A stretch of 64,000 nt of DNA from Sulfurivermis sp040755915 (GCA_040755915.1 JBFLWM010000017.1:1-64000), one strand, 5' to 3'. Numbered from the stretch's first letter, positions 43,473-51,463 are shown. Translations and numbers: made by a program. Notes: generated by a model from the letters alone, not told the origin.

Positions 43473-43490
43473 GTTTTGTCTGGTGTAATT
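43473..43490 (-). other. Candidate transposase A binding site near the right end
   Basis: Read on the minus strand: AATTACA-N5-CAAAAC, matching the left-end motif at 10390-10407. It is 55 bp from the right terminus. Confidence 0.5.
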
Positions 43491-43545
43491 TCTAGATTGA
43501 GTCAGTTATCTTTGTCAGCCGCGTGATTTTTCGCGCGTCGCATCA

Positions 43546-43551
43546 CCGCGC
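43546..43551. other. Right target-site duplication (CCGCGC)
   Basis: Direct repeat of 10291-10296, immediately after the prophage end CGCATCA. The host repeat resumes here with GCGGGTTACTTTC. Confidence 0.8.
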
Positions 43552-43826
43552 GCGGGTTACTTTCTTTGTCCCGCCAAAGAAAGTAACCAAAGAAAGTCGG
43601 CCCCGATGTCTCGCCGCTATCGCGGTGCCCTGCGTTGCTCGCTCAAAACGGGGTTTCGCCGACGGGACGTCCCTGTCCCGGCGGCGAAAGACGCGCCATC
43701 CATGGCGCGCCCCCTGCGGGCCTGTCCGTTTTGAGCTGCGCTACTCGGCGAGACAAAGGGGATTTCAACCCGGCTCGCCTGCGGCATCGCGCGGGTGGCG
43801 TGCGCTTCGCGCCCGCAATCAAATGG
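43552..43826. repeat. Right fragment of the split dispersed repeat
   Basis: Contains the GGTTACTTTCTTTG...CAAAGAAAGTAACC palindrome, then a GATGTCTCGCCGCTATCGCG block, a CGCGCCATCCATGGCGCG palindrome, and a GGCGAGACAAAGGGG...GGCGAGCC-type region. It matches the inverted copy at 44120-44400. Reading frames across it are not convincing genes. Confidence 0.85.
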
Positions 43827-44119
43827 GAATCGTGGTTTGTCCTTGGTTATTGGGTTCAGGCTGGCGAGGGCGGGAGTTGTTAGATATATGAACTGCTGAC
43901 GCTAGTGCTATAGGTGCTACTGACATGGGAAATCTGGGACGAAAAAAAGGTTACTGCAGTGCTTTCTGAAGAAGACGTCTCGAATTCAGGTGCCCGCAAT
44001 CAGGCAGTGTGACGCAAACAGCGGGGCGGTTTTCTTGTTCATGTGCGAAGTGTATTTGCCATATATCGGCAAATGCAAGGTGGACAATCTTAGAAACCCC
44101 ACAAACCCTGTTTCTTCGT
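43827..44119. other. Gene-free spacer between inverted repeats
   Basis: AT-richer than its surroundings. I see no credible ORF. One hairpin (ATTTGCC-ATATATC-GGCAAAT near 44050) is visible. Together with the flanking repeats it may be a remnant of an insertion or a non-coding mobile unit. Confidence 0.5.
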
Positions 44120-44489
44120 GTGCGCTACGCGCACACCTCACAGCGCGATGCCGTTAGGCGAGCCGTCTTTGACTTTCAACCCCCTTTGTCTCGCCGAGCA
44201 ACGCAGCCCGGGGCGGAATTGCCCGCAGGGGGCGCGCCATGGATGGCGCGCATTCTTCCGTCGGCACACGGACGTGCCGTCGGAAGAACCCGTCCCGGGC
44301 GAGTAGCGCAGGAGACCGCGATAGCGGCGAGACATCGGGGCGGCCTTTTCTTTCGTTAGTTTCTTTTGGCCGCGCAAAAGAAAGTAACACGTCGTACGGG
44401 GGCGGAACCCCGACCCAATTACACCGCGCGTAGCGCACTATCCCAAGCCCCCCCTCCCGACCTCCCCCATGTTCATGGGGAGGAGCAGC
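44120..44489. repeat. Complete inverted copy of the dispersed repeat
   Basis: Reverse-complement counterpart of 10201-10296 plus 43552-43826. Shared landmarks: GCGCGCCATCCATGGCGCGC, the CGCTATCGCGG block, the GTTACTTTCTTTTG palindromic element and a CCATGTTCATGG block. It marks the intact form of the unit into which the prophage jumped. Confidence 0.85.
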
Positions 44490-44650
44490 CCCCTCCAGGC
44501 CTCCCCAACATCCGTGGGGGCGGACATAAGCCCAAACAGCACCCCCAATGTCACATCCCCTCCAATCCCCCCTCCCGATCCGCGTAGCCTTCCCCACAAA
44601 CGGCCCCGCCGGATTAGTTATATCAATGAATATTCAATGACTTAGTATTC

Positions 44651-44666
44651 AGGCACGGCCCTTGCG
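44651..44666 (+). promoter_or_regulatory. Sigma-54 promoter of nifB
   Basis: AGGCACGGCCCTTGCG has -24 GG and -12 GC with correct spacing and a full TTGC. Transcription should start near 44677. No TGT-N10-ACA site was found in the ~200 bp upstream, so the NifA enhancer is unclear. Confidence 0.82.
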
Positions 44667-44699
44667 CTATCCATGGCAAAGACCAACGGGAGCTATGCG

Positions 44700-46187
44700 A
44701 TGGCCACGACCACCCCTATCGAAATCGGCAAGCAGAGCGGTTGCAGCGCATCATCCTGCGGCAGCACGGCGGATCAGATGTCGCACCTGCCCGCGCATAT
44801 CCGCGAGCGGGTGTTCAACCATCCCTGCTATTCGGAGCAGGCGCATCATCACTTTGCGCGCATGCATGTGGCGGTGGCGCCGGCGTGCAACATCCAGTGC
44901 AACTACTGCAACCGCAAGTACGACTGTGCCAACGAGTCGCGTCCCGGCGTGGTGTCGGAGGTGCTGCATCCGGAGCAGGCGGTGAAGAAGGTGCTGGCGG
45001 TGGCGGCGGCGATTCCGCAGATGACGGTGGTCGGCATTGCCGGCCCCGGCGACCCGCTGGCCAATCCCGAACGGACCTTTGCGACCTTCCGCGGCATTGC
45101 CGAGTATGCGCCAGACATCAAGCTGTGCGTGTCCACCAACGGTCTGTCGCTGCCGCAGCACATCGACGAGCTGGCGCGCCACAACATCGATCACGTCACC
45201 ATCACCATCAACACCCTGGACGAGGAGATCGGTGCCGAGATCTATCCCTGGGTGTTCTGGAACCACAAGCGCGTGCGCGGTCGCGCCGCGGCGCGCATCC
45301 TCATCGAGCAGCAGCAGCGTGGCCTGGAGCTGCTCACCGAGCGGGGCGTGCTGGTGAAGGTCAATTCTGTGATGATCCCCGGCGTCAACGACGCGCACCT
45401 GAAAGAGGTCAGTCGGGTGGTGAAGTCCCGCGGCGCCTTCCTGCACAACGTCATGCCGCTCATCGCCGAGCCCGAGCACGGCACCTACTACGGCATCATG
45501 GAGCAGCGTTCCCCCGGCGCACAGGAATTGCAGGCGCTGCAGGATGCCTGTGCCGGCGACATGAACATGATGCGTCATTGCCGCCAGTGCCGCGCCGATG
45601 CGGTCGGCATGCTGGGCGAGGATCGCGGCGCCGAATTCACTCTCGACAAGATCGAGGCGATGGAATTCGACTATGAGGAAATCCGTGCCCGCCGTGCGGC
45701 GGTGCAGGCTTCCATCGCCGCGGAGATGAGCAAGTCCAAACCGCAGGTAGCCACGGTGGCGCTGTCATCGCTCAAGCGCAGCCGCACCGCCGCTGCCCCT
45801 GTGCTGATGGCGGTGGCGAGCAGCGGCGGCAATGTGGTCAATCAGCACTTCGGTCACGCCACCGAGTTCCTGGTCTACGAGGCCTCCGCCAATGGCGTGC
45901 GCTTCATCGGCACGCGCCGCACCGATCAGTACTGCGTCGGGTCCGACCACTGTGACGAGGGCGAGGACAAGCTGGCGCGCACCATCAGCGCGCTGGAGGG
46001 CTGCCGTGCCGTGCTGTGTGCCCGCATCGGCATCACGCCGTGGGAGGCACTGGAGGCGGCCGGCATCAAGCCGGACAGCGACCATGCCATGGAGCCCATC
46101 GAGGAGGCGGTGGCGGCATTGTATGCCGCCATGGCCGGGGCAGGGGAGTTCGCGACAGCGCCGGCCGCCGGCGCCAGCGTCGCCTGA
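44700..46187 (+). CDS. nifB: FeMo-cofactor biosynthesis protein NifB
   Basis: 495 residues. A radical SAM domain carries the CNIQCNYCNRKYDC cluster motif and builds the NifB-co precursor. A C-terminal NifX-like cofactor-binding domain (about 365-480) contains VASSGGNVVNQHFGHATEF. An in-frame ATG at 44673 is rejected because it lies upstream of the predicted transcript start (~44677). ATG 44700 has GGGAG 7 nt ahead. Heads the nifB-fdx-nifO-nifQ-draG operon. Confidence 0.96.
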   Translation: MATTTPIEIGKQSGCSASSCGSTADQMSHLPAHIRERVFNHPCYSEQAHHHFARMHVAVAPACNIQCNYCNRKYDCANESRPGVVSEVLHPEQAVKKVLAVAAAIPQMTVVGIAGPGDPLANPERTFATFRGIAEYAPDIKLCVSTNGLSLPQHIDELARHNIDHVTITINTLDEEIGAEIYPWVFWNHKRVRGRAAARILIEQQQRGLELLTERGVLVKVNSVMIPGVNDAHLKEVSRVVKSRGAFLHNVMPLIAEPEHGTYYGIMEQRSPGAQELQALQDACAGDMNMMRHCRQCRADAVGMLGEDRGAEFTLDKIEAMEFDYEEIRARRAAVQASIAAEMSKSKPQVATVALSSLKRSRTAAAPVLMAVASSGGNVVNQHFGHATEFLVYEASANGVRFIGTRRTDQYCVGSDHCDEGEDKLARTISALEGCRAVLCARIGITPWEALEAAGIKPDSDHAMEPIEEAVAALYAAMAGAGEFATAPAAGASVA

Positions 46188-46205
46188 ACCGGAAGGAGAA
46201 ACATC

Positions 46206-46466
46206 ATGGCACTGAAGATCGTTGCCGCCTGTGTCAATTGCTGGGCCTGTGAGCCGCTCTGTCCGTCGCAGGCGATTTCCGCCGCCGTGCCGCACTTCGT
46301 CATCGATGCGAGGAAGTGCACCGAGTGCGACGGCGACTATGCCGATGCCCAGTGTGCCAGCATCTGCCCCATCGAGTGCGCCATCGTCGATGCCGCCGGT
46401 GTGCCGCTCAATCCGCCGGGCTCGCTGACCAATATCCCGCCGGAACGCCTGGCGGCTCTGGGGTGA
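46206..46466 (+). CDS. nifB-associated 2[4Fe-4S] ferredoxin
   Basis: 86 residues. Two cluster motifs: CVNCWACEPLCP and CTECDGDYADAQCASICP; the longer spacing in the second is typical of nif ferredoxins. AAGGAG lies upstream. It follows nifB by 18 bp, and such ferredoxins usually supply electrons for NifB chemistry or to nitrogenase. Confidence 0.92.
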   Translation: MALKIVAACVNCWACEPLCPSQAISAAVPHFVIDARKCTECDGDYADAQCASICPIECAIVDAAGVPLNPPGSLTNIPPERLAALG

Positions 46467-46471
46467 CCATC

Positions 46472-46591
46472 ATGTGGCTGCGGATGCTGAAATTGTGTTT
46501 CCCGCTCGCAGGTCAAGGCGCATTCGGTCATCTGCCGCAACGGGTGCGCGTGCGCCACAGCGCGTTGCTGCACTACAGCACCAGGCGCTGA
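46472..46591 (+). CDS. Possible small protein between ferredoxin and nifO, 39 aa
   Basis: MWLRMLKLCFPLAGQGAFGH, then a basic tail ending HYSTRR. It fills the gap exactly (5 bp after the ferredoxin stop, 4 bp before the nifO start). No recognised family and only a weak ribosome-binding site. It could be real or chance. Confidence 0.35.
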   Translation: MWLRMLKLCFPLAGQGAFGHLPQRVRVRHSALLHYSTRR

Positions 46592-46595
46592 CACC

Positions 46596-47003
46596 ATGCG
46601 CGTGCTGTTTTATGAAAAGCCCGGCTGCATCAATAACACGCGGCAGAAGGCCCTGCTGATGGCCGCCGGCCATGCGGTGGAGGCACGCAATCTGCTCACC
46701 GAGCCGTGGACCGCAGAGGCGCTGCGCGGCTTCTTCGGCACCCGCCCGGTGGCCGAGTGGTTCAACCGCAGCGCGCCGGCGGTGACCTCCGGCCGCGTGG
46801 ACCCTGGTGCTGTCAGCGCGGTGCAGGCTCTGGCGCTGATGCTGGCCGATCCGCTGCTGATCCGCCGCCCGTTGCTGGATGTGGAAGGACTGCGCTCTGT
46901 GGGATTCGAGGCGGCGGATGTGATGGGCCTGCTGGGTATCGATTTGAATACGGCACAGGCGGACGAGTCGTGCCCACGCAGTGAGGGGCACCGCTGCGAT
47001 TAA
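46596..47003 (+). CDS. nifO: Nitrogenase-associated protein NifO (ArsC/Spx fold)
   Basis: 135 residues. FYEKPGCINNTRQKALLMAA is the ArsC-like thioredoxin-fold opening with a single redox Cys. LLIRRPLLDVEG matches the C-terminal arsenate-reductase motif. This family occurs beside nifB and nifQ and has been linked to molybdenum use or nitrate effects on nitrogenase. The exact reaction is not known. Confidence 0.85.
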   Translation: MRVLFYEKPGCINNTRQKALLMAAGHAVEARNLLTEPWTAEALRGFFGTRPVAEWFNRSAPAVTSGRVDPGAVSAVQALALMLADPLLIRRPLLDVEGLRSVGFEAADVMGLLGIDLNTAQADESCPRSEGHRCD

Positions 47004-47251
47004 GCCGCTGCTTCGGCGCGGTAAAGCGGCTTCCAGGCTTTGTAGGAGCCCAGTCCCCTGGGCGAACATTCGCCGAGAGGACTCGGCTCCTACAGATAAC
47101 GCCGTACCTTTGTCGTTGACTGACTGGCATCAGGCATAGGGCGGGCCGTGCCCGCCACAGTACAGGGGATCGGTGGATGCGCTGCGCTGATCCACCCTAC
47201 ATGCTGAGGCCCGACCCACAGATACGTATCGGGTAGGTTTAGGAGGTTGTC
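47004..47251. other. Intergenic region nifO-nifQ with palindromes
   Basis: No ORF seen. It holds the GGAGCC-type palindrome at 47041-47094 and a smaller GGGCGGGCCGTGCCCGCC hairpin. No sigma-54 promoter was found, so nifQ is probably read from nifB. Confidence 0.7.
47041..47094. repeat. GGAGCC/GGCTCC dispersed palindrome
   Basis: TGTAGGAGCC...GGCGAA and TTCGCCGAGAGGACTCGG...CTCCTACA; the same family as 5917-5991 and 50396-50467. Confidence 0.85.
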
Positions 47252-47833
47252 ATGATGGCACTGACGATGAACGAGGCGATGACGCTGGACGTGCGCGACC
47301 TGTACGCCGAACTGAAGGCCCAGGCGGCCGGCCTTGGCAACGACGAGCCGCTGGCCCGCATGCTGGCGAGCCAGCGCGCCGGTATCGGCGCCATGCCGTT
47401 GTGTCTCGGCCTGTCGCACAAACAGTTCACCGCCATGATGCGGCTGCACTTTCCCGGCGCGGTGGCGGAACACTGGATGGGCGGCGCGGAGTTCGATCTG
47501 GCGCGCGCGCCGGAGCTCGCGGAATTGCGCACGCTGTTTCTGGCCCATTGCCCAAAGGTAGCGCCGGAGAAGGAATGGATGGCAGAGATTCTTGCCGCCG
47601 GCTGTCTGGGCAGCGATCACCTGTGGCAGGACCTCGGCCTGTGGTCGCGCCAGGACCTGTCCGGCCTGATCGAGCACAACTTTCCGGCACTGAAGGCGAA
47701 GAACGATCGCGACATGAAGTGGAAGCGCTTCTTCTACAAGCAGCTGTGCGTGCAGGAGGGGGTCTATACCTGCCGCTCGCCGTCGTGCGAGGTGTGTGAC
47801 GACTACGTGCGCTGCTTCGGGCCGGAGGAGTGA
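47252..47833 (+). CDS. nifQ: Molybdenum-donor protein NifQ
   Basis: 193 residues. The C-terminal cluster motif C-x4-C-x2-C-x5-C (CRSPSCEVCDDYVRC) is diagnostic. The family carries a Mo-Fe-S cluster and hands Mo to NifEN/NifH for FeMo-cofactor. ATG 47252 has TAGGAGG just upstream; 47255 is an alternative. The stop overlaps the draG start. Confidence 0.93.
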   Translation: MMALTMNEAMTLDVRDLYAELKAQAAGLGNDEPLARMLASQRAGIGAMPLCLGLSHKQFTAMMRLHFPGAVAEHWMGGAEFDLARAPELAELRTLFLAHCPKVAPEKEWMAEILAAGCLGSDHLWQDLGLWSRQDLSGLIEHNFPALKAKNDRDMKWKRFFYKQLCVQEGVYTCRSPSCEVCDDYVRCFGPEE

Positions 47834-48744
47834 ACGAGGCGGTCGAAGAGCGCGCCGTTGCCGCCTATCTGGGCCTTGCCATCGGCGATGCCCTCGGCGC
47901 GACGGTGGAGTTCATGACGCCGCGGGAGATTCGTGCCGAATACGGCGTGCACGACACCATCCGCGGCGGTGGTTGGCTCAAGCTGAAAAGCGGCGAGGTG
48001 ACCGACGATACCACCATGGCCCTGGCGCTGGGGCAGTCGATCCTGGAGCAGGGGCGTGTGGAGGCGCTTGCCGCGGCACGCGCGTTTGACGGCTGGATGC
48101 GCGCCAAGCCGGTGGATATCGGCAACACGGTGCGGCGCGGCATCCTGCGCTTCCGCCAGACGGGCGAGGCCTGCACGCTCCCCAATGAACACGATGGCGG
48201 CAATGGCGCCTGCATGCGCACCCTGCCGGTGGCACTGGCCACAGTTCACAGTGATCGTAACGCGGTGCGCGCGGCCGCGCTGGCGCAGGCGCACGTCACC
48301 CACAACCATCCCTTGTCCGATGCCGCCACCGTATGCGTCATCGAGATGGTGCAGGCCTTTCTTGTCGGGCGCAGTCGCGCCGAGGTGATGCACGAGCAGG
48401 TGTATCCCCTGATCGAGCAATATCCCCCCTTCCGCTTTCGCGGCGGCAAGCCGCGCGAAAACCCCTCCGGCTACGTGGTCGAAACCCTGCAGACCGTGTT
48501 CCAGTGTTTCTTCGACACCGACAGCTTCGCCGACTGCGTGGTGGAAACGGTGAACCGTGGCGGCGATGCGGATACCACCGGGGCCATCGCCGGCATGCTG
48601 GCCGGCGCCTGCTTCGGACTGGAAGCGATCCCGGCACCGTGGGTGCGGGCGCTCAATCCCGCGGTGCGTGAGGCGTGCGAACGGCAGGCGCGGGCGCTGA
48701 TCCGCCTCGGTGACCGGAGCGTAACGAAGCACGGTCCTCCGTAG
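47830..48744 (+). CDS. draG: ADP-ribosyl-dinitrogenase reductase hydrolase DraG
   Basis: 304 residues from GTG 47830, overlapping nifQ by four bases. ADP-ribosylglycohydrolase motifs with Mn-binding acids are present: GDALGATVEF, GEVTDDTTMALAL and RGGDADTTGAIAG. It removes ADP-ribose from NifH Arg101, restoring activity. Unusually it is in the nifB-nifQ transcription unit and not beside draT, which is 2.7 kb away on the other strand. Confidence 0.95.
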   Translation: MNEAVEERAVAAYLGLAIGDALGATVEFMTPREIRAEYGVHDTIRGGGWLKLKSGEVTDDTTMALALGQSILEQGRVEALAAARAFDGWMRAKPVDIGNTVRRGILRFRQTGEACTLPNEHDGGNGACMRTLPVALATVHSDRNAVRAAALAQAHVTHNHPLSDAATVCVIEMVQAFLVGRSRAEVMHEQVYPLIEQYPPFRFRGGKPRENPSGYVVETLQTVFQCFFDTDSFADCVVETVNRGGDADTTGAIAGMLAGACFGLEAIPAPWVRALNPAVREACERQARALIRLGDRSVTKHGPP

Positions 48745-48819
48745 GATGGGCAAAGCGCAGCGTGCCCATCATAGATGTCGGTGTGCGTCTGATGGGCACG
48801 CTGCGCTTTGCCCATCCTA
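48742..48819. repeat. Perfect 30-bp inverted repeat (GGATGGGCAAAG family)
   Basis: Arms 48742-48771 and 48790-48819 are fully complementary with an 18-nt loop. It is located between convergent draG and the EAL gene, where it may act as a bidirectional transcription barrier. Same family as the tandem array at 52-638. Confidence 0.93.
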
Positions 48820-48836
48820 CGCGGGGAACGAATCAG

Positions 48837-50171
48837 TCACGGATAGCGAATATCGCAGCACACCACATGCAGCCCGCCGTCGCGCGGCAGTGCCACGGAC
48901 AGCGTCACGTTCATGGCGGCGTCGGTAATGGAGAAGTAGGGGCGGGTGATCTGCAGTGCGCCGGGCTCGGCCAGGGCGGCGCGGAAATAGGGCCGGCCGC
49001 TCCAGTCGCTGCCTGTGGTGGAGCGCAGCGGCGCATAGCGCGGGTGCAGGGTGTGTTCGGCGCCCGGCGGTGTGACGTTGCTGCCGATCTGTATGCCGTC
49101 GCCATCCAGTACGTAGCAGCGCAGCACCTCATGCGTGCCGACAAGGTGGGCGGCGGCGAGGGCCAGTGCCGCACCGGCGCCGTAGTCGGCGCAGCAGCGC
49201 TGAAAGGCATCGATGATCGGTTGCAGCATGGCGTTGCGGCGGCTGGTTTCCTGGTGCAGATCATCGCGCGCCCTGCGGCTGAGGCGGTCGAAGGCAGCGG
49301 TGGCCAGTGTGCTGATGTGCTGCGCGGCGGCCGGACGGGCGAAGAAATAGCCCTGGGCGAAATCGGCGCCGGCCTCCAGCGCCAGCAAGGCCTCGGTTTC
49401 GTTCTCGATCCCCTCCAGCACCACCAGGCAACCGGCCTCGTGCAGCAGGGACACCAGGTTGGGCAGCATGCGTCGGGCCGTCGGGGTGTGCCGCGCCTGC
49501 TGCAGCAGCCCGCGATCCAGTTTCACCATGTCCGGCGCCAGACGCAGGATGCGGTCGAAATTGGAATGGCCGGCGCCGAAGTCGTCGATGGCGACCGGGC
49601 AGCCCAGCTCCTTGTAGTAATTCACCGAATCGGCCAGCAGGCCTTCGTCGGTGATTTCGTTTTCCAGTATTTCCACCACCACCTGGGCCGGCGCCAGCTG
49701 GTGGCGGCGCAGCAGTTCGGAGAAGAACGGACCATAGCGCGTTCCCTCCACCACCACGCGGGGATTGATGTTGAGAAACAGCCAGTGTTCGCGGCTGGCC
49801 AGCGGCTGGTAGTTGTGGGCGTGCAGGAGGCGGCAGGTGCGGTCGAGGTGGACGGTGCCCTCGTCGGTAGCCGCGCTGCGGAATACCTGCAGCGGCGATA
49901 CCGCCATGCCCGTTTCGTCATTGGCGCGCAGCAGGGCCTCATAGCCGACGGGACGGCGGTGGGCCAGGCCGAAGATGGGCTGAAACGCGCTGCTCAGCCG
50001 GTAGTTCCTGAATTGTGCCGTGGCACAGGTACCCTGGTACTGCACGTTGTCATGCAACAGCTGGCCGAGCAGGGAGGGTGGCCCTGATGCGCGGCGGCAC
50101 ACGGGGGGAGGCGACGAGTCCGGCATGTCAGGGACGGTAAATTCACAGGGGGCGTTCATTCCGGGTGGCAT
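48837..50171 (-). CDS. EAL-domain c-di-GMP phosphodiesterase with C-terminal sensor-like domain
   Basis: 444 residues. The EAL domain (about 55-290) keeps the catalytic signature: YEALLR, EILENE, AIDDFGAG, VKLD, EGIENE and QGYFFARP, so it is likely active on cyclic di-GMP. A C-terminal domain (about 320-444) with SDWSGRPYFRAAL and TRPYFSITDAAMNVTLSVAL looks like a PAS/Cache-type sensor, as in YkuI-like proteins, without membrane helices. It is last in a leftward set starting at draT. The exact start is uncertain; ATG 50171 overlaps the upstream gene. Confidence 0.85.
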   Translation of the reverse strand: MPPGMNAPCEFTVPDMPDSSPPPVCRRASGPPSLLGQLLHDNVQYQGTCATAQFRNYRLSSAFQPIFGLAHRRPVGYEALLRANDETGMAVSPLQVFRSAATDEGTVHLDRTCRLLHAHNYQPLASREHWLFLNINPRVVVEGTRYGPFFSELLRRHQLAPAQVVVEILENEITDEGLLADSVNYYKELGCPVAIDDFGAGHSNFDRILRLAPDMVKLDRGLLQQARHTPTARRMLPNLVSLLHEAGCLVVLEGIENETEALLALEAGADFAQGYFFARPAAAQHISTLATAAFDRLSRRARDDLHQETSRRNAMLQPIIDAFQRCCADYGAGAALALAAAHLVGTHEVLRCYVLDGDGIQIGSNVTPPGAEHTLHPRYAPLRSTTGSDWSGRPYFRAALAEPGALQITRPYFSITDAAMNVTLSVALPRDGGLHVVCCDIRYP

Positions 50172-50370
50172 TGACTTTTTTGCTCACCTTGGCGGTGAGG
50201 TAGTTGAGGAAATCGTCCAGGTTGTCGTAGTCCATTTCGAGCGCAAAGGCCGCGACGATGTCGGTGAGCTGGCGCAGGCGGGCGATCTCGTCATGGGAGC
50301 GGCCGCAGGCGCGGCAGTGGGTGCCATCCTCGGTGCAGGCGGTGCGATTGACGCAGGTGGTGAATTTCAT
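50143..50370 (-). CDS. Small Cys-rich nif-region protein, 75 aa
   Basis: MKFTTCVNRTACTEDGTHCR followed by ACGRSH gives C-x5-C-x6-C-x2-C, suited to a zinc or Fe-S site. The second half is helical (LTDIVAAFALEMDYDNLDDF). The frame continues open upstream but ATG 50370 is the sensible start. It sits between the SIR2-like and EAL genes on the same strand. Function unknown. Confidence 0.7.
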   Translation of the reverse strand: MKFTTCVNRTACTEDGTHCRACGRSHDEIARLRQLTDIVAAFALEMDYDNLDDFLNYLTAKVSKKVNATRNERPL

Positions 50371-50395
50371 GGCCTTCAGTTTCCAATCTTCTTTT

Positions 50396-50467
50396 GCAGG
50401 AGCCCACTCCGTGGGTGAAGACGGTGCCTGTCCTGGGCCCGTTCGCCGAGAGGACTCGGCTCCTACA
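50396..50467. repeat. GGAGCC/GGCTCC dispersed palindrome
   Basis: GCAGGAGCCCACTCCGTGGG...TTCGCCGAGAGGACTCGG...TCCTAC, inserted between the small Cys-rich gene and the SIR2-like gene. Confidence 0.8.
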
Positions 50468-51320
50468 AGGCGGCGGACTGCTCCTGGCTCGTAAACCCAC
50501 CATCCAGCAGGGCGCTGTAATCCGCATCGATGACCTCGATGCCGAGGCTGGCGCAGAAGCGCCGCTCCTTCGGTGTGGCGTCCGGGAGCAGCGCCCAGCC
50601 GGCGGGTTGCGAGGCGTCGTAGACGATGTTGGACAACACCATGCGTTCGGTGTCGCGCGTCAGGCGCAGGCCAAGCAGCAGGTAGCGCAGGCCCTGGCGG
50701 CGCTGCTTGAGGAAGGAGGGGATGGCGAAGCCGCCCATCAGCTCGGTGATGTAATCCACGTAGTCGGCATCGGCGGCGATATAGCTGGCCTCCGGCTGCG
50801 GGCAACCCATGGGCTTGAACAGCACCGGCAGCGAGGCGTCGGCTTCTTCCTGGGTGACTTCGCGATAGGCCGCGCCGTCCCACTGGTAGATGCGGAAGCG
50901 GAAGCCGCCGGCCATGCGCGCGATGCCCTGTATCAGCAGGTGCGGCGTGTCCTTGTAGCTGTCCTGCAGCTGGGTGTCGCGGTTGATGTCTATCACGTAG
51001 CGCGGTTTGACGGCTGCCAGCCAGTCGTGCAGCGGCGCGCGACTCCAGGCGGTGTCGGCGTAGGTCTTGCTGAGGAAGCGGTTGACGAAGCTGCGCCCCT
51101 TCTTCAGTTCCAGATTCATGGCGGCGCGCGGAAATTCATACATCAGCTTGGGCGCCATCGGCCGGCCGCCGTTCATCGCCAGGATCAGCGACTCGCTGTC
51201 GGCGGGGATGGGGCTGCCGGCGGCGTCGACGGCACCGCGCAGCGCGGCGGGGCCGAGGTAGGCGGCGATACTGCCGTCACGCAGGCCGGCACTCAGTTCA
51301 TCAATGGTCGGAAGGGTCAT
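50463..51320 (-). CDS. SIR2-like domain protein in the nif region
   Basis: 285 residues. The order of elements fits the SIR2-like (SIR2_2) fold: an early Gly motif (IAAYLGPAAL in place of the usual GAGAS-type loop), YVIDINRDTQLQDSY, then KPMGCPQPEASYIAADADYV and LRYLLLGLRLTRDTER. SIR2-like proteins bind or hydrolyse NAD+. The Gly loop looks degenerate, so catalysis is uncertain. It lies just downstream of draT, another NAD+-using protein. Confidence 0.62.
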   Translation of the reverse strand: MTLPTIDELSAGLRDGSIAAYLGPAALRGAVDAAGSPIPADSESLILAMNGGRPMAPKLMYEFPRAAMNLELKKGRSFVNRFLSKTYADTAWSRAPLHDWLAAVKPRYVIDINRDTQLQDSYKDTPHLLIQGIARMAGGFRFRIYQWDGAAYREVTQEEADASLPVLFKPMGCPQPEASYIAADADYVDYITELMGGFAIPSFLKQRRQGLRYLLLGLRLTRDTERMVLSNIVYDASQPAGWALLPDATPKERRFCASLGIEVIDADYSALLDGGFTSQEQSAAL

Positions 51321-51463
51321 GGGTCGCTCCGTGCATGCTTGTCGGGAGTAAGCATTGCAATTAGCGGGCCTACCTCTGATGCAACTGTTTTGCTTGGATT
51401 TTTTCCATGGCAGTCACGGAGGATGCACCACAATGTAGCGTTTGCTACAGAGGTGTGCCGTGT

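Larger units (their letters stand above)
10297..43545. mobile_element. Mu-like transposable prophage, complete
   Basis: 33,249 bp bounded by TGA...TCA termini (TGAGACGA on the left; the right end read inward is TGATGCGACG). Identical CCGCGC duplications flank it. It encodes DDE transposase A, target-capture ATPase B, Gam, GemA, Mor, a repressor, a lysis set, and Mu-type terminase, portal and head proteins. The tail is siphovirus-type, with tube, frameshifted chaperone and tape measure and no sheath gene. Unlike Mu, the early operon runs toward the left end and the late genes toward the right from a central control region. All essential modules appear intact; a 10-base run of N interrupts the inner spanin gene. 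Confidence 0.93.

Noticed and set aside
43523..44597. Several 60-147 codon frames between the prophage and nifB
   Set aside because: They lie across palindromic dispersed repeats in both orientations, lack ribosome-binding sites and are mirrored in the inverted copy.
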